This document shows, piece by piece, positions 25,088-32,511 of a DNA stretch of 64,000 nucleotides. The stretch covers positions 186,001-250,000 of the forward strand of contig NZ_FOIS01000004.1 of NCBI RefSeq assembly GCF_900110455.1, given 5' to 3'. Numbering within the stretch: position 1 is the stretch's first letter; each line of letters starts with the position of its first letter. The position numbers were made by a program, and so were the translations under genes. Under the pieces are notes generated by a model. That model was not told where the DNA came from. It was given only the letters and a program-made list of their open reading frames with translations, and made no database searches. The DNA is from Natrinema salifodinae (GTDB lineage: Archaea > Halobacteriota > Halobacteria > Halobacteriales > Natrialbaceae).

Positions 25088-25951
25088 CTACAATCCTTGT
25101 GACTCAAGGCTCCGCTCCCAGCGTTTGGTGGGGACGTGCCACGAACCGCAACTCTTGCAGTGGAGAATATGAACACCGTAGGTGACTTCTTTTCTCTCCG
25201 AATCCCCATTTTGGGTGACGGTGACGACATCGCGGTTCTCGGGTTTGAAGAACTGCTTCTTCGATTCTAGAGCAAACGGGCTTCGACACACGGGGCACGT
25301 CGAATCCGATTTAATTTCAAAATACGCGATTCCGATGGTCGCGATGGCGATACTCACGCCTACCACTAACTGTGTCTGCTCAATGGGTTGATTGGAGGGG
25401 TAGACTTCAGTTAGCGGCTCAATGAATGCCATCGTCATATTATCGGGGAAGAACGAGAGGAAGACGAAGTACAAGAGTACGAGACTACCCATCGTTAACC
25501 CGAGGAGGGATAGTTCGAATGTTTTGCTCGAGAATACTTCAGAGTGAAAGAGTCGCCGGAGTCGGGATCTCCAAAAAATCGAGTACCCACCGTGCCCATC
25601 TGGATGCCAGTTCGGAGAATTGTAAATCACCTGTACCACACGTTTCGGCGGGAGTTGGGAAAGCACGCCATCGTCTACGTCGAGGTCGAAGCCCTTTTCG
25701 CCGGACGCTGGTCGTGTCCCAGCAGTTTGTGATTCATCAAGCTCTACCTCATGTACTGTCTCGGATATTTCTTCGGGGAGCTCGAAATAATGAGTATAAA
25801 CACCGAACAGTCCGAAAGCGAGAGTCGCAAGTACTCCGATTACCCCGAGACTTGTACTTGCAAGGAACAGTACACTCCCCACGATACTCGCTGACGCAGC
25901 GACGATTGTGATTAACACGATTGCCCGCAACTGTCCTTCGCGTTGGCTCAT
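25088..25951 (-). CDS. Four-helix membrane protein with C-terminal zinc ribbon
   Basis: This encodes 287 residues from the ATG at 25949-25951. Two adjacent helices near the N-terminus (IVLITIVAASASIVGSVLFL and the following GVIGVLATLAFGLFGVYTHY) are followed by a soluble acidic region of about 90 residues. Two more helices follow (LSLLGLTMGSLVLLYFVFLS; QLVVGVSIAIATIGIAYF). The C-terminal domain has CPVCRSPF and CKSCGSWH about 47 residues apart, a zinc ribbon. It is convergent with the cyclase-like gene, 52 bp apart. The combination could be a membrane effector with a soluble sensor, but no nucleotide-binding domain is recognisable. Function is unknown. Confidence 0.7.
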   Translation of the reverse strand: MSQREGQLRAIVLITIVAASASIVGSVLFLASTSLGVIGVLATLAFGLFGVYTHYFELPEEISETVHEVELDESQTAGTRPASGEKGFDLDVDDGVLSQLPPKRVVQVIYNSPNWHPDGHGGYSIFWRSRLRRLFHSEVFSSKTFELSLLGLTMGSLVLLYFVFLSFFPDNMTMAFIEPLTEVYPSNQPIEQTQLVVGVSIAIATIGIAYFEIKSDSTCPVCRSPFALESKKQFFKPENRDVVTVTQNGDSERKEVTYGVHILHCKSCGSWHVPTKRWERSLESQGL

Positions 25952-26397
25952 TCTTAAAGACGTCAACGAGTGCGGATGAAATGAAACTAGCCATTGTTAA
26001 CGCTGAGGCTATTTCAACCGGTTACCACCATCCATGCTTTCTGTTTGTTATATTGATGCTATCGAGAATCATGAAATCTGGAGTCAAGCGTAAAACCGAT
26101 GATGGACCATACAAATTGGATACCCGTGTCCCGCCTAGTCTGATACAGCACGTTAAAAGCGTACTGTGAACATCGGGAACCCCCGCTTCCGGCCCTGACT
26201 CGCTACGGTTGCCCGCTGCGGGGAAAGTCGGTTGACCGTTACTGGTAACTGTGGCGACCTCATCCGGTACTGTTCTTCCCGTTGTGAACCGTGCTGTTAC
26301 CCGCATACTGGGAACGTGAGCGTATTCACACTCTCTCTGTTCTCTCATTAGAGTAGAATGATATGGGGTTTATATAGGGGTGGGGAGGGGGAGGATA
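25952..26397. other. Element interior without a confident gene
   Basis: This stretch lies between the starts/ends of the two minus-strand element genes. A minus-strand frame (26022-26303) beginning MRVTARFTTGRTVPDEV could encode a short protein, but it is basic and lacks any recognised motif. The right part (26360-26400) has GGGTTTATATAGGGG, a TATA-like element, followed by a G-run. The stretch may hold the promoter of the membrane-protein gene and an element-specific regulatory site. Confidence 0.35.
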
Positions 26398-27009
26398 TCA
26401 CCCTTGATACTTCTCCGTTGCTTGAGATATCTTGTTGTAGATGCTGATGAGGTCTTTCTCGCGGTATCCTTCGCACTCAGCAATTCTCTCAAATTCAGGA
26501 TCCATATCCTTGACTGATGGGTGGCACTTTCTTTCGCTTTCCTTTGCCCTGTGAATGACAACTGCGCACGTACAGTATGCGACAATACCAGCATTCACAC
26601 CGAACTTCCCTAGGTTAAGACTGAGAAACAGGCCTACCGCTTCCTGTTGATAACGTGGATTCAAACCCAATTGTCCTATAAGGGCCCAAATTAGGTGTCT
26701 ATTCAGTAGATCTGTTGTGTAGCCTTGATTAGTCCATTTTCTGTTCCGGAGTCCAGTATTATATTCCGACAACAGTTTGAACTTTTTTCGCTCGTCAAGG
26801 TCTACAATGTCATCATACCTAATTATCGTCGCATTCTGTGTATCTACATCTGTAATATCGGACTCCGGTTCTGGCTGAGTCTCTCCGACGTATTTCCAGC
26901 GGTTCTTTTTGAAGTTAGAACAGTCAACAAAGTCCATTCCGTCTGGGGCATAGTTACCGCTCTGGCCTTTCGGGTCATAGCCGCCGCTCTGGGTTGCTGT
27001 AGCACTCAT
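26398..27009 (-). CDS. RNA polymerase epsilon-like (cyclin-fold) protein of the element
   Basis: This encodes 203 residues. The N-terminal half is polar and probably flexible. The C-terminal 100 residues read LIWALIGQLGLNPRYQQEAV, GLFLSLNLGKFGVNAGIVAY, CTCAVVIHRAKESER and IAECEGYREKDLISIYNKIS. This follows the chromosomal RNA polymerase epsilon protein of this window (45122-45904) position by position: L-x-P-x-x-x-x-A, then (I/L)-x-L-x-x-F-G, then V-V-I-(R/H), then a closing helix pair. The epsilon family is a TFB/cyclin-like fold found in haloarchaea. An element-borne copy may redirect transcription. An AT-rich block directly upstream (27010-27030) suggests a strong promoter and short leader. 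The homology call is by eye. Confidence 0.55.
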   Translation of the reverse strand: MSATATQSGGYDPKGQSGNYAPDGMDFVDCSNFKKNRWKYVGETQPEPESDITDVDTQNATIIRYDDIVDLDERKKFKLLSEYNTGLRNRKWTNQGYTTDLLNRHLIWALIGQLGLNPRYQQEAVGLFLSLNLGKFGVNAGIVAYCTCAVVIHRAKESERKCHPSVKDMDPEFERIAECEGYREKDLISIYNKISQATEKYQG

Positions 27010-27470
27010 TATTAATTTTTTAGTTCTCCAACTGGATAGGGATCTCGCGCAAAACCCTTTTCAAAACGGACTTTACCGCATACGCGCCGCTCGGAAAGAG
27101 ACGCCAGCGAAGAACCTGCTCACAAGAGTAAACGCAATCCAGTCGCAAATAATTTTTGTTCACTTATTGACAATGATGCGCGAGGCGATATTCCCGAGAA
27201 ATTTTCTGGCGAAGTAACGATTGTGCCCGCGCCGGTCGAAAGTTTAGTGTTCTAACCGGTGGCCGCCGTTCTCGATGATAACCTGTTTGGAACCGTAATT
27301 CTCCAAAACCGACGCACGACGTACGGTGACCGCGGGTGCGGGTGTCCTTGACGGCGTCAATCCACCGGCAAAATCCTCTGTGAGACGGGTAGGATTCCCG
27401 TTGCTAATCGGGATAAATACTAAATGTAAGAGGCGCTATCTACGAATTACAGTCTGCGCCGCAGGCGCAA
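27010..27470. other. Right end of the element, no gene seen
   Basis: This stretch has mixed composition: an AT-rich block next to the epsilon-like gene start, then a GC-richer part. GCGCCGCAGGCGC just before the att core (about 27456-27468) is a small inverted repeat. No reading frame has haloarchaeal codon or acidity character. By position it is the attachment-proximal region opposite the integrase. Confidence 0.45.
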
Positions 27471-27500
27471 GCCTAGGCCGGGATTTGAACCCGGGCTCTC
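27469..27500. repeat. Right attachment site within tRNA-Thr
   Basis: This is the second copy of the 32-bp direct repeat. It covers the T-arm, the acceptor 3' strand and two bases beyond the tRNA-Thr gene. To its right the native anticodon and D arms follow, so this copy restores the functional tRNA. Confidence 0.9.
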
Positions 27501-27541
27501 GTCCTTACCAAGGACGCGCTTTACCGCTAAGCTACCCAGGC
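27471..27541 (-). tRNA. tRNA-Thr (GGT)
   Basis: It reads on the minus strand with acceptor strand GCCTGGG pairing CCTAGGC (one G-U pair). The D arm is GCTTAGCGGTAAAGC and the anticodon stem is CGTCC/GGACG around the 7-base loop TTGGTAA, giving anticodon GGT. The T arm is CCGGG-TTCAAAT-CCCGG. No CCA is encoded, as usual in archaea. A TATA-like TTTAT at 27572-27576 lies about 33 bp upstream. The 3' half is the integration target of the adjacent element. Confidence 0.95.
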
Positions 27542-27642
27542 GCGTGCATCCTTTCGTTGTCGGGTATCGACTTTATGGGTTTCGATTCGAACGGCCCGTG
27601 CGTCGGTGTATCGCGGTGCCGTCTTGCAGTGTCGACCGTCGG

Positions 27643-28458
27643 TCAGGGGTCCGTCGCCGACGTCGCCCGATCGGTCGTGTGGTCCTCGAGCGAGTGGTCC
27701 GGCAACGACCGTTCGAGGTCGGCGAGACACTCCTCTGCCGGCGGGAACGAGGGACCGGCGTCGTCGGCGAGCTGTTCGGCGATCGAGAGCAGTCGCGGCG
27801 AGGGGGTCTCGCCGACGGCGACGGCGCCGGTGAGGACCGCGAGTTCGAGCACGTCGCGCTCGAGGGTGGCGTCGACCGGTTCGGGATCGGCGGTGCTCAC
27901 GTCGGCGTCTGCACCCTCACCCGCGGCGAGATCGGTTCGGCTGGTCTGATTTCGACCGAACGACCGGACGGTTCGAACCGCCTTGCCGGCGGCGTCGGTC
28001 CGCGCCAGCAGGTAGAACCCGCGGGCGACCAGAATGTCGGCAGCCAAGATCGCGAGGTCACCGTCGCCCGCGTCGGGATCGGTATCGGCATCGGCGTCAG
28101 CATCGGTCACAGTCCAGGGCTCGTCGTGTGCGAGCGCGCGCGTCAGGCGCAGCCCCTCGTAGATGAGCTGAACGCCGGCCGCGTGGGTGACGACGCCGTC
28201 GGGTTCGGACTCGACGGACTCGACGCCGTGGTCGTCGTGCAGCAGGGCTCGGTCGGCATCCGGTTCGCCGTCGAGCCACTGTCCGTCATCGATGACGCGT
28301 CCCTCGGACGCCATCGCCGCGGCGCTCTCGAGGGTGAGTGCGGCGGGGACCATCGACGCGCGATCGAGGACCGACTCGATGTAGTCGTGTAGCTGCGGTG
28401 GTTCGACGTCCGCGACGGCCTCGGCGGCGGCACGCCGACAGCTGTCGGCCTTCTCCAT
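27643..28458 (-). CDS. Haloarchaeal helical protein, distant polyprenyl-synthase look
   Basis: This encodes 271 residues, mostly helical and acidic: MEKADSCRRAAAEAVADVEP, then SMVPAALTLESAA, THAAGVQLIYEGLRLTRALA, LAILAADILVARGFYLLART, and AAGKAVRTVRSFGRNQ. The pattern of helices around D-x-L-x-A-x-x-x-x-L-x-A-R-T and A-x-x-x-V-R-x-F-G resembles an isoprenyl-diphosphate synthase stripped of its DDxxD motifs. I recognise it as a conserved haloarchaeal family without a function. An internal run of D-A repeats is low complexity. It is divergent from the enoyl-CoA hydratase gene. Confidence 0.65.
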   Translation of the reverse strand: MEKADSCRRAAAEAVADVEPPQLHDYIESVLDRASMVPAALTLESAAAMASEGRVIDDGQWLDGEPDADRALLHDDHGVESVESEPDGVVTHAAGVQLIYEGLRLTRALAHDEPWTVTDADADADTDPDAGDGDLAILAADILVARGFYLLARTDAAGKAVRTVRSFGRNQTSRTDLAAGEGADADVSTADPEPVDATLERDVLELAVLTGAVAVGETPSPRLLSIAEQLADDAGPSFPPAEECLADLERSLPDHSLEDHTTDRATSATDP

Positions 28459-28518
28459 TAGCGGGGGGTTACGAGAGCGGAGGCAAAGACCTTTGGAAAC
28501 GCCCGGTCGACTGCGGCC

Positions 28519-29229
28519 ATGATCGACGTCGAGACCGACGGGTCGGTCAGAATTGTCACGATCGATCGCCCCGAAGCGCGCAACGCGCTCACCCCCGACG
28601 GGCTCGAAGCCCTCGAGACGGCGATCGACGCCGCCGACGAACCGGTGATCTACCTGCAGGGACGCGGCCAGGCGTTCTGCGCCGGTGCCGATCTGAACGC
28701 GGTCTCGGCGCTGGACGGCGAGCGCGACCAGGCGGCCGACTTCGCGCGCCTGGGCCAGCGTGTCGCCCGGACGATCGAGGACGCGCCCGCGGTCGTCGTC
28801 GCGGGGATCGACGGCCCCGCACGCGGCGGCGGGCTGGAACTCGCCTTAGCCTGCGACGTGCGGGTCGGGACGCCGGACTCGACCTACGGCGAACCGGGCG
28901 TCAGGTTCGGCCTGTTCGGCGCTTGGGGCGGCACCGTCCGGTTGCCGCGCGTGCTGGGCGAGGGCGACGCCCTTGAATTCGCGCTCTCGGGCCGGACGGT
29001 CGATGCCGAGGAGGCGCTGCGGATGGGACTGCTCTCCCGCATCGCGGACGACCCCCGCACGGTCGCCGCGGAGATCGCTGCGAACGCGAGCGATACGCTC
29101 GCCGTTCTGAAGCGCCGCATCCGAGACGACCGCGAGCGCGCGACCCAGGAGCGACGCGAGGCCGCCGCGTTCGCCGATCTGGTCGCCGCTCACGCCGACG
29201 ACATCGACGCGTATTCGAGTGAGCGGTGA
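28519..29229 (+). CDS. Enoyl-CoA hydratase/isomerase family protein
   Basis: This encodes 236 residues of the crotonase fold. IDRPEARNALTPDGLEALE opens the family. QAFCAGADLNAVSALDGE and VAGIDGPARGGGLELALACD provide the two oxyanion-hole strands and the CoA pocket. FGLFGAWGGTVRLPRVLGEG contains the position of the catalytic glutamates; here the second Glu appears replaced (W-G-G-T), so hydratase activity is not guaranteed. It could be an isomerase or hydrolase. It stands with a GNAT gene downstream, about 80 bp apart. Confidence 0.85.
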   Translation: MIDVETDGSVRIVTIDRPEARNALTPDGLEALETAIDAADEPVIYLQGRGQAFCAGADLNAVSALDGERDQAADFARLGQRVARTIEDAPAVVVAGIDGPARGGGLELALACDVRVGTPDSTYGEPGVRFGLFGAWGGTVRLPRVLGEGDALEFALSGRTVDAEEALRMGLLSRIADDPRTVAAEIAANASDTLAVLKRRIRDDRERATQERREAAAFADLVAAHADDIDAYSSER

Positions 29230-29308
29230 CGCAGCACGCACCGTTCGAACCGCGTTCCGAGAGACGTTTTCCAGAAATAATATACTCCGTGACACGTATC
29301 GAGTGGGT

Positions 29309-29854
29309 ATGCCAGGCCCGGTGTTTCTGGAGGGCGATCGCATCACGCTCCGACCGATCGAGGAGGAGGACCTCGAGTTCCTGCAGGCGCGGATCAACGA
29401 TCCGCGGATATGGCGGCATATCGGCCGGACCAGGCCAGCCAACCGCGAGCAGGAACGGGACTTCTTCGAGAACGTGGTCTGCGACGACGAGACGGTGACG
29501 CTGCTGATCGCCGCCGACGGGGCGCCCGTCGGGACGATCGGCTTCCACACGATCGAGTGGGAGACGCGGAAGGCGGAGTTGGGCTACTGGGTCGCGCCGG
29601 AGCAGCACCGTCAGGGGTACGGGACCGACGCGGTCGAGCGGATCGTCGCGTACGGCTTCGACCAACTCGGCTTCCACCGGATCGCGGCCCGCGTGTTCGA
29701 GTGCAACGAGCCGTCACAGCGGCTCCTCGAGACGGTCGGGTTCGCGCAGGAGGGCGTGCACCGCGACGCCGAGTTCATCGACGGCGAGTACCAGGACACC
29801 TACTGGTACAGCCTTCTGGAGGACGAGTGGCGGGCCGACGATCGCGAGCAGTGA
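29309..29854 (+). CDS. GNAT-family N-acetyltransferase (RimJ/RimL-like)
   Basis: This encodes 181 residues from the ATG at 29309. The opening FLEGDRITLRPIEEEDLEFL is typical of RimJ/RimL-type GNATs. The acetyl-CoA loop is WVAPEQHRQGYGTDAVERIV (Q-R-Q-G-Y-G-T), followed by FHRIAARVFECNEPSQRLLE and GFAQEGVHRDAEFIDGEYQD. Relatives acetylate protein N-termini, antibiotics or small amines. The substrate cannot be read from sequence. It lies downstream of the enoyl-CoA hydratase gene in the same direction. Confidence 0.88.
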   Translation: MPGPVFLEGDRITLRPIEEEDLEFLQARINDPRIWRHIGRTRPANREQERDFFENVVCDDETVTLLIAADGAPVGTIGFHTIEWETRKAELGYWVAPEQHRQGYGTDAVERIVAYGFDQLGFHRIAARVFECNEPSQRLLETVGFAQEGVHRDAEFIDGEYQDTYWYSLLEDEWRADDREQ

Positions 29855-29902
29855 GCGCGGGACAGTAGCGGGTGAGCGCGAGCGCGAACGAGAGCCGGAG
29901 CA

Positions 29903-30697
29903 TCAGTCCAGCGGCTCCGGTGCCGGCGGCGCGGTGCGCTTGTGCTCGCTGCGCTCGTACATCCGGCGGACCTTCTCGACCGCCTCCGCCTCGACGTCGA
30001 GCAACCGGCAGGTCGCGGCGACTGACAGCGGCCCGTCGACGTGCGTCGCGAGGATCGCGTCGAGGGTCTCGTAGCTGACGCCCATCTCCTTCTCGTCGGT
30101 CTGGTCGGCCCATAATTCCGCCGTCGCGGTCTTAGCAGCCAGTTCCTCGGGGACGCCGACGTGGCGAGCGAGTTGGCGGACCTGCCCCTTGTAGAGGTTC
30201 CCGATCGGGTGACAGTCGACGGCGCCGTCACCGTACTTGGTGAAGTAGCCCACGGCGGCCTCGCTGCGGTTGCCGGTCCCGAGGACCAGGCGGTTTTCGT
30301 GGTTTGCGACGAGGTAGTTCAAAACCGCTCGGGCGCGGGCGCGAGCGTTGCCGACCGCCTCGCGGTCGCCCTCGGCCTCGGGGTAGGCCGACAGCAGCGA
30401 GTCGACGATCGGCTCGATTTCGATCACGTCGTAGGTGATCTCGAGATCCTGAGCGACCCGTTCGGCGTCGCTCATGTTCCCCTCGCTGCTGACGTGGGCC
30501 GGGAGCACGAGGCCGTGGACGTTTTCGGCCCCGAGTGCCTCGACGGAGAGGTGAGCTGTCAGCGTGCTGTCGATCCCGCCCGACAGGCCGAGGACGGCCC
30601 CGTCGGCCCCCGCGGCGTTGACCCGGTCCCGAATGAAGTCGGTAATGTGTTCGCGCCGCCGTTCCAGTTCCGCCTCCGAGAAGCGAAGGTCGATCAT
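29903..30697 (-). CDS. nadE: NAD+ synthase (ammonia-dependent)
   Basis: This encodes 264 residues. AVLGLSGGIDSTLTAHLSVE contains the PP-loop SGGIDST. LVLGTGNRSEAAVGYFTKYG and GDGAVDCHPIGNLYKGQVRQ are the conserved deamido-NAD and dimer motifs. ATAELWADQTDEKEMGVSYE follows. There is no N-terminal nitrilase domain, so ammonia is the nitrogen source. It makes NAD+ from nicotinic acid adenine dinucleotide. The gene appears monocistronic, with its start at CAT 30695-30697. Confidence 0.95.
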   Translation of the reverse strand: MIDLRFSEAELERRREHITDFIRDRVNAAGADGAVLGLSGGIDSTLTAHLSVEALGAENVHGLVLPAHVSSEGNMSDAERVAQDLEITYDVIEIEPIVDSLLSAYPEAEGDREAVGNARARARAVLNYLVANHENRLVLGTGNRSEAAVGYFTKYGDGAVDCHPIGNLYKGQVRQLARHVGVPEELAAKTATAELWADQTDEKEMGVSYETLDAILATHVDGPLSVAATCRLLDVEAEAVEKVRRMYERSEHKRTAPPAPEPLD

Positions 30698-30841
30698 GGG
30701 CGACGGTACGGACGGCGTGGCCTAATAGGCTCCCCACTCCGGAAAAATGTGACCGGACGTTCAGTTTCCGGCCGCGGGGAATCCGACGCCTGGCGACGGT
30801 CGGTGACCATCGGTGGAAGTCGTGAGAACGAGAGCGGAGAG

Positions 30842-30915
30842 GTCCGGGTGCGAGAATCGAACTGCGCGTCTCAGCCTGCACGGGCTGAAGGATCGGCCAC
30901 TACCCCAACCCGGAC
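30842..30915 (-). pseudogene. Damaged tRNA-His-like sequence
   Basis: Read on minus, an acceptor stem (TCCGGGT / ACCCGGA) is preceded by G-1 and followed by C73, the hallmark of tRNA-His, and the D arm (GGGGTAGTGG) is normal. The anticodon stem CAGCC/GGCTG is perfect but its loop has only six bases (CGTGCA), still containing GTG. The 5' T-strand is GCGCAG instead of a 5-base strand: one extra C breaks an otherwise perfect GCGAG/CTCGC stem. Two compensating one-base indels make function doubtful. It may be a decayed duplicate left by integration into the true tRNA-His gene, which would be elsewhere. Confidence 0.6.
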
Positions 30916-31205
30916 ACGTGGTCGCTGCACGCCTCGCTACCACGAACGATCCGTAATAAGTGCTGATCGTCTGCACGAATTGCAACTCGGTTATGTTAGG
31001 ACGTAGACATAGTGTCACAGATTTCGTCACGCCTTCATCGTCCCCACGTCTTGCTGTTCTCCTTATCTAGACAGTGGCCAAAGATGTGTCTTCTAATAAT
31101 ACTGAAAATTGGCGGCCGGACTCACTGGGGAGACTCCCCGAACGCTCTCCGATTGGTTGGAAGAGCGTGAGCAATACGAGAAGTCCGATGACACTGACGC
31201 GCTAT

Positions 31206-31258
31206 CAGTAGTTGGTAATGCGGTTTCTTTATTCAGAGTAGCTCGTGAAACTCGCGGT
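31206..31258 (+). repeat. Left end (type X) of element 1
   Basis: This end starts CAGTAGTTGGTAATGCGG and continues through TTTCTTTATTCAGA to GTGAAACTCGCGGTCAGT. About 40 of the first 55 bases match the inverted right end of element 2 (48428 leftwards), including CAGTAGTTGG and GAAACTCGCG. The flanking target duplication is CTAT at 31202-31205. Confidence 0.8.
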
Positions 31259-31308
31259 CAGTATAGATGAAATATCCATCACTCAAACCCTCCTCTCTTC
31301 CTGACTAT

Positions 31309-31608
31309 CTATTCGATTGTCCGGTTTTCCACTCTAATCTCAACCCCTCCGTCCCCCCAGAGTTCAACCCGCACATCGTCAGTCATAAACGCCACTCTCG
31401 TCCGCGGATTTGCATCGTGGCGAAAGAGATTATTGATGGCATCCGGGTTAATATCCTCGTAGAGGGCGAAGTCAGTCCGTAGTAAGTCCGACCCCTTGCA
31501 TTTCTCGATGGCATCGAGGACTGCCTCGGTTAATGTCCGATCCTGGTCCGGAGTGTATGTGCCTCGCACTGCATCATCTCGCTTGTCTTCATTGGTGTTT
31601 TGTTTCAT
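31309..31608 (-). CDS. HalOD1 output-domain protein (distal)
   Basis: This encodes 99 residues. TLTEAVLDAIEKCKGSDLLR, FALYEDINPDAINNLFRHDA, RVAFMTDDVRVELWGDGGVE and IRVENRTIE give the HalOD1 pattern: opening helix, Y-E-x-I-N/D-P-D-A-(I/L)-x-x-L-F, then beta strands. HalOD1 is a small haloarchaeal output domain of signalling proteins with unknown partner. It is the last of four genes in element 1, 27 bp after the winged-helix gene. Confidence 0.8.
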   Translation of the reverse strand: MKQNTNEDKRDDAVRGTYTPDQDRTLTEAVLDAIEKCKGSDLLRTDFALYEDINPDAINNLFRHDANPRTRVAFMTDDVRVELWGDGGVEIRVENRTIE

Positions 31609-31635
31609 GAGTTATCTCCTCCGTCGAATAAATGA

Positions 31636-32001
31636 TTATTCTGTGACGGACACCAGAAATGGTTCCAGTTGTTCGGCGTTCTTCGACAGCGCAACTACAT
31701 TTTGCTCTTGGTCATACTCGACAACGTCTGCGTCTGCCAGTTTCGGAATGTGTACGTGGTATAGCGACGTAGCGACGCGCTCAACTTCCTCCTCCGAAAT
31801 GTCCATGTGGTTGGTTTCGTTCTCCCATCTCGCTATTTCGTCCGCCACATCAGTCAAAGCTATCCGGTCTTCGAACTTTTGCAGGCAGCGGAGAACGTAT
31901 CGACGGCGCTGATTGGCGAGGAGGTCGAAAACTACGTCGAACGATTGCTCGTCCGGGTCACCGCGCTCCGCCACACCCGCTTTTGGGGAATGCCCAGTCA
32001 T
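31636..32001 (-). CDS. DUF7344 winged-helix protein
   Basis: This encodes 121 residues. FDVVFDLLANQRRRYVLRCL is the standard DUF7344 opening (L-A-N-x-R-R-R-Y-V-L), with IALTDVADEIARWENETNHM, VERVATSLYHVHIPKLADAD and VVEYDQEQNVVALSKNAEQL. It is a DNA-binding winged helix that haloarchaea encode in dozens of copies, often next to HalOD1 or sensor genes. It sits between two HalOD1 genes, suggesting a small signalling unit. A TATATA block directly upstream (32001-32006) is close to the start. Confidence 0.85.
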   Translation of the reverse strand: MTGHSPKAGVAERGDPDEQSFDVVFDLLANQRRRYVLRCLQKFEDRIALTDVADEIARWENETNHMDISEEEVERVATSLYHVHIPKLADADVVEYDQEQNVVALSKNAEQLEPFLVSVTE

Positions 32002-32139
32002 ATATACTATGTGGGCCCCTATGGGGAAGGATACTGCGGAAGCTACACCTTCAAGCGCTCGGGATTAAGCAGCGTACAGTCGAGAAGTGGGAGAATCCAC
32101 AGTCCACAGTTACGCTCGATCAGTCGTCTACTAACTCTT

Positions 32140-32406
32140 TCATCGATGACTCGTCCGTTTTCGCTCCGGTGGCTGCTCGTCGATGATAATCCTCCCGCTC
32201 CCGTCGACGGTGACTACGTACCCGTGGTACGTAAACTCTACACGGAGGTTTGCCTGTAGCTGCTGATTGCTAGTGCCGGTCGTGAGGGCTTCGAGTGCAT
32301 CCAGGTCGATTCTGTCGTACAGTCGAACGTCGAGGTCGACCGGGTCAACGCCTTCACACGCAGTGATCTGCTCGACAATCTCGGTTCCGACCAGTGTTGA
32401 CTCCAC
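32140..32406 (-). CDS. HalOD1 output-domain protein (proximal)
   Basis: This encodes 88 residues from a GTG at 32404-32406, preceded 5 bases upstream by GGGAGGG, a good Shine-Dalgarno match and unusual for haloarchaeal first genes, which supports an internal operon position. VGTEIVEQITACEGVDPVDL, VRLYDRIDLDALEALTTGTS and RVEFTYHGYVVTVDGSGRII follow the HalOD1 pattern. It differs enough from the distal HalOD1 gene that a recent duplication is unlikely. Confidence 0.8.
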   Translation of the reverse strand: MESTLVGTEIVEQITACEGVDPVDLDVRLYDRIDLDALEALTTGTSNQQLQANLRVEFTYHGYVVTVDGSGRIIIDEQPPERKRTSHR

Positions 32407-32511
32407 TACCCTCCCTTGTCGATGAAGCGGGTTAACGCTACGGAGTATTGTACTTTGATCGAGTATATCTGTTCATTCCACAGTATATGTGGAGGTGTTT
32501 GTATCGGGCGG

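Larger units (their letters stand above)
23147..27500. mobile_element. 4.35-kb integrative element in tRNA-Thr
   Basis: The element is bounded by 32-bp direct repeats of the 3' part of tRNA-Thr. The tRNA stays intact at the right end (27471-27541). The integrase gene lies 88 bp inside the left repeat and reads inward. Four protein genes are credible: tyrosine integrase and a nucleotide-cyclase-like gene on plus, and a zinc-ribbon membrane protein and an RNA-polymerase-epsilon-like protein on minus. The interior is visibly AT-richer than the flanks, strongest at 24.28-25.05 and 26.4-27.1 kb. No replication, capsid or conjugation gene is seen, so this is a minimal integrative element or a satellite. 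Exact crossover point within the 32 bp is unknown. Confidence 0.88.

Noticed and set aside
26022-26348. 108-residue minus-strand frame inside the tRNA-Thr element
   Set aside because: Basic composition, no motif and no clear start. Mentioned as a possibility under the interval but not called as a gene.
27326-27949. Plus-strand frame crossing tRNA-Thr
   Set aside because: It runs through a tRNA gene and antisense to the conserved haloarchaeal protein at 27643-28458.
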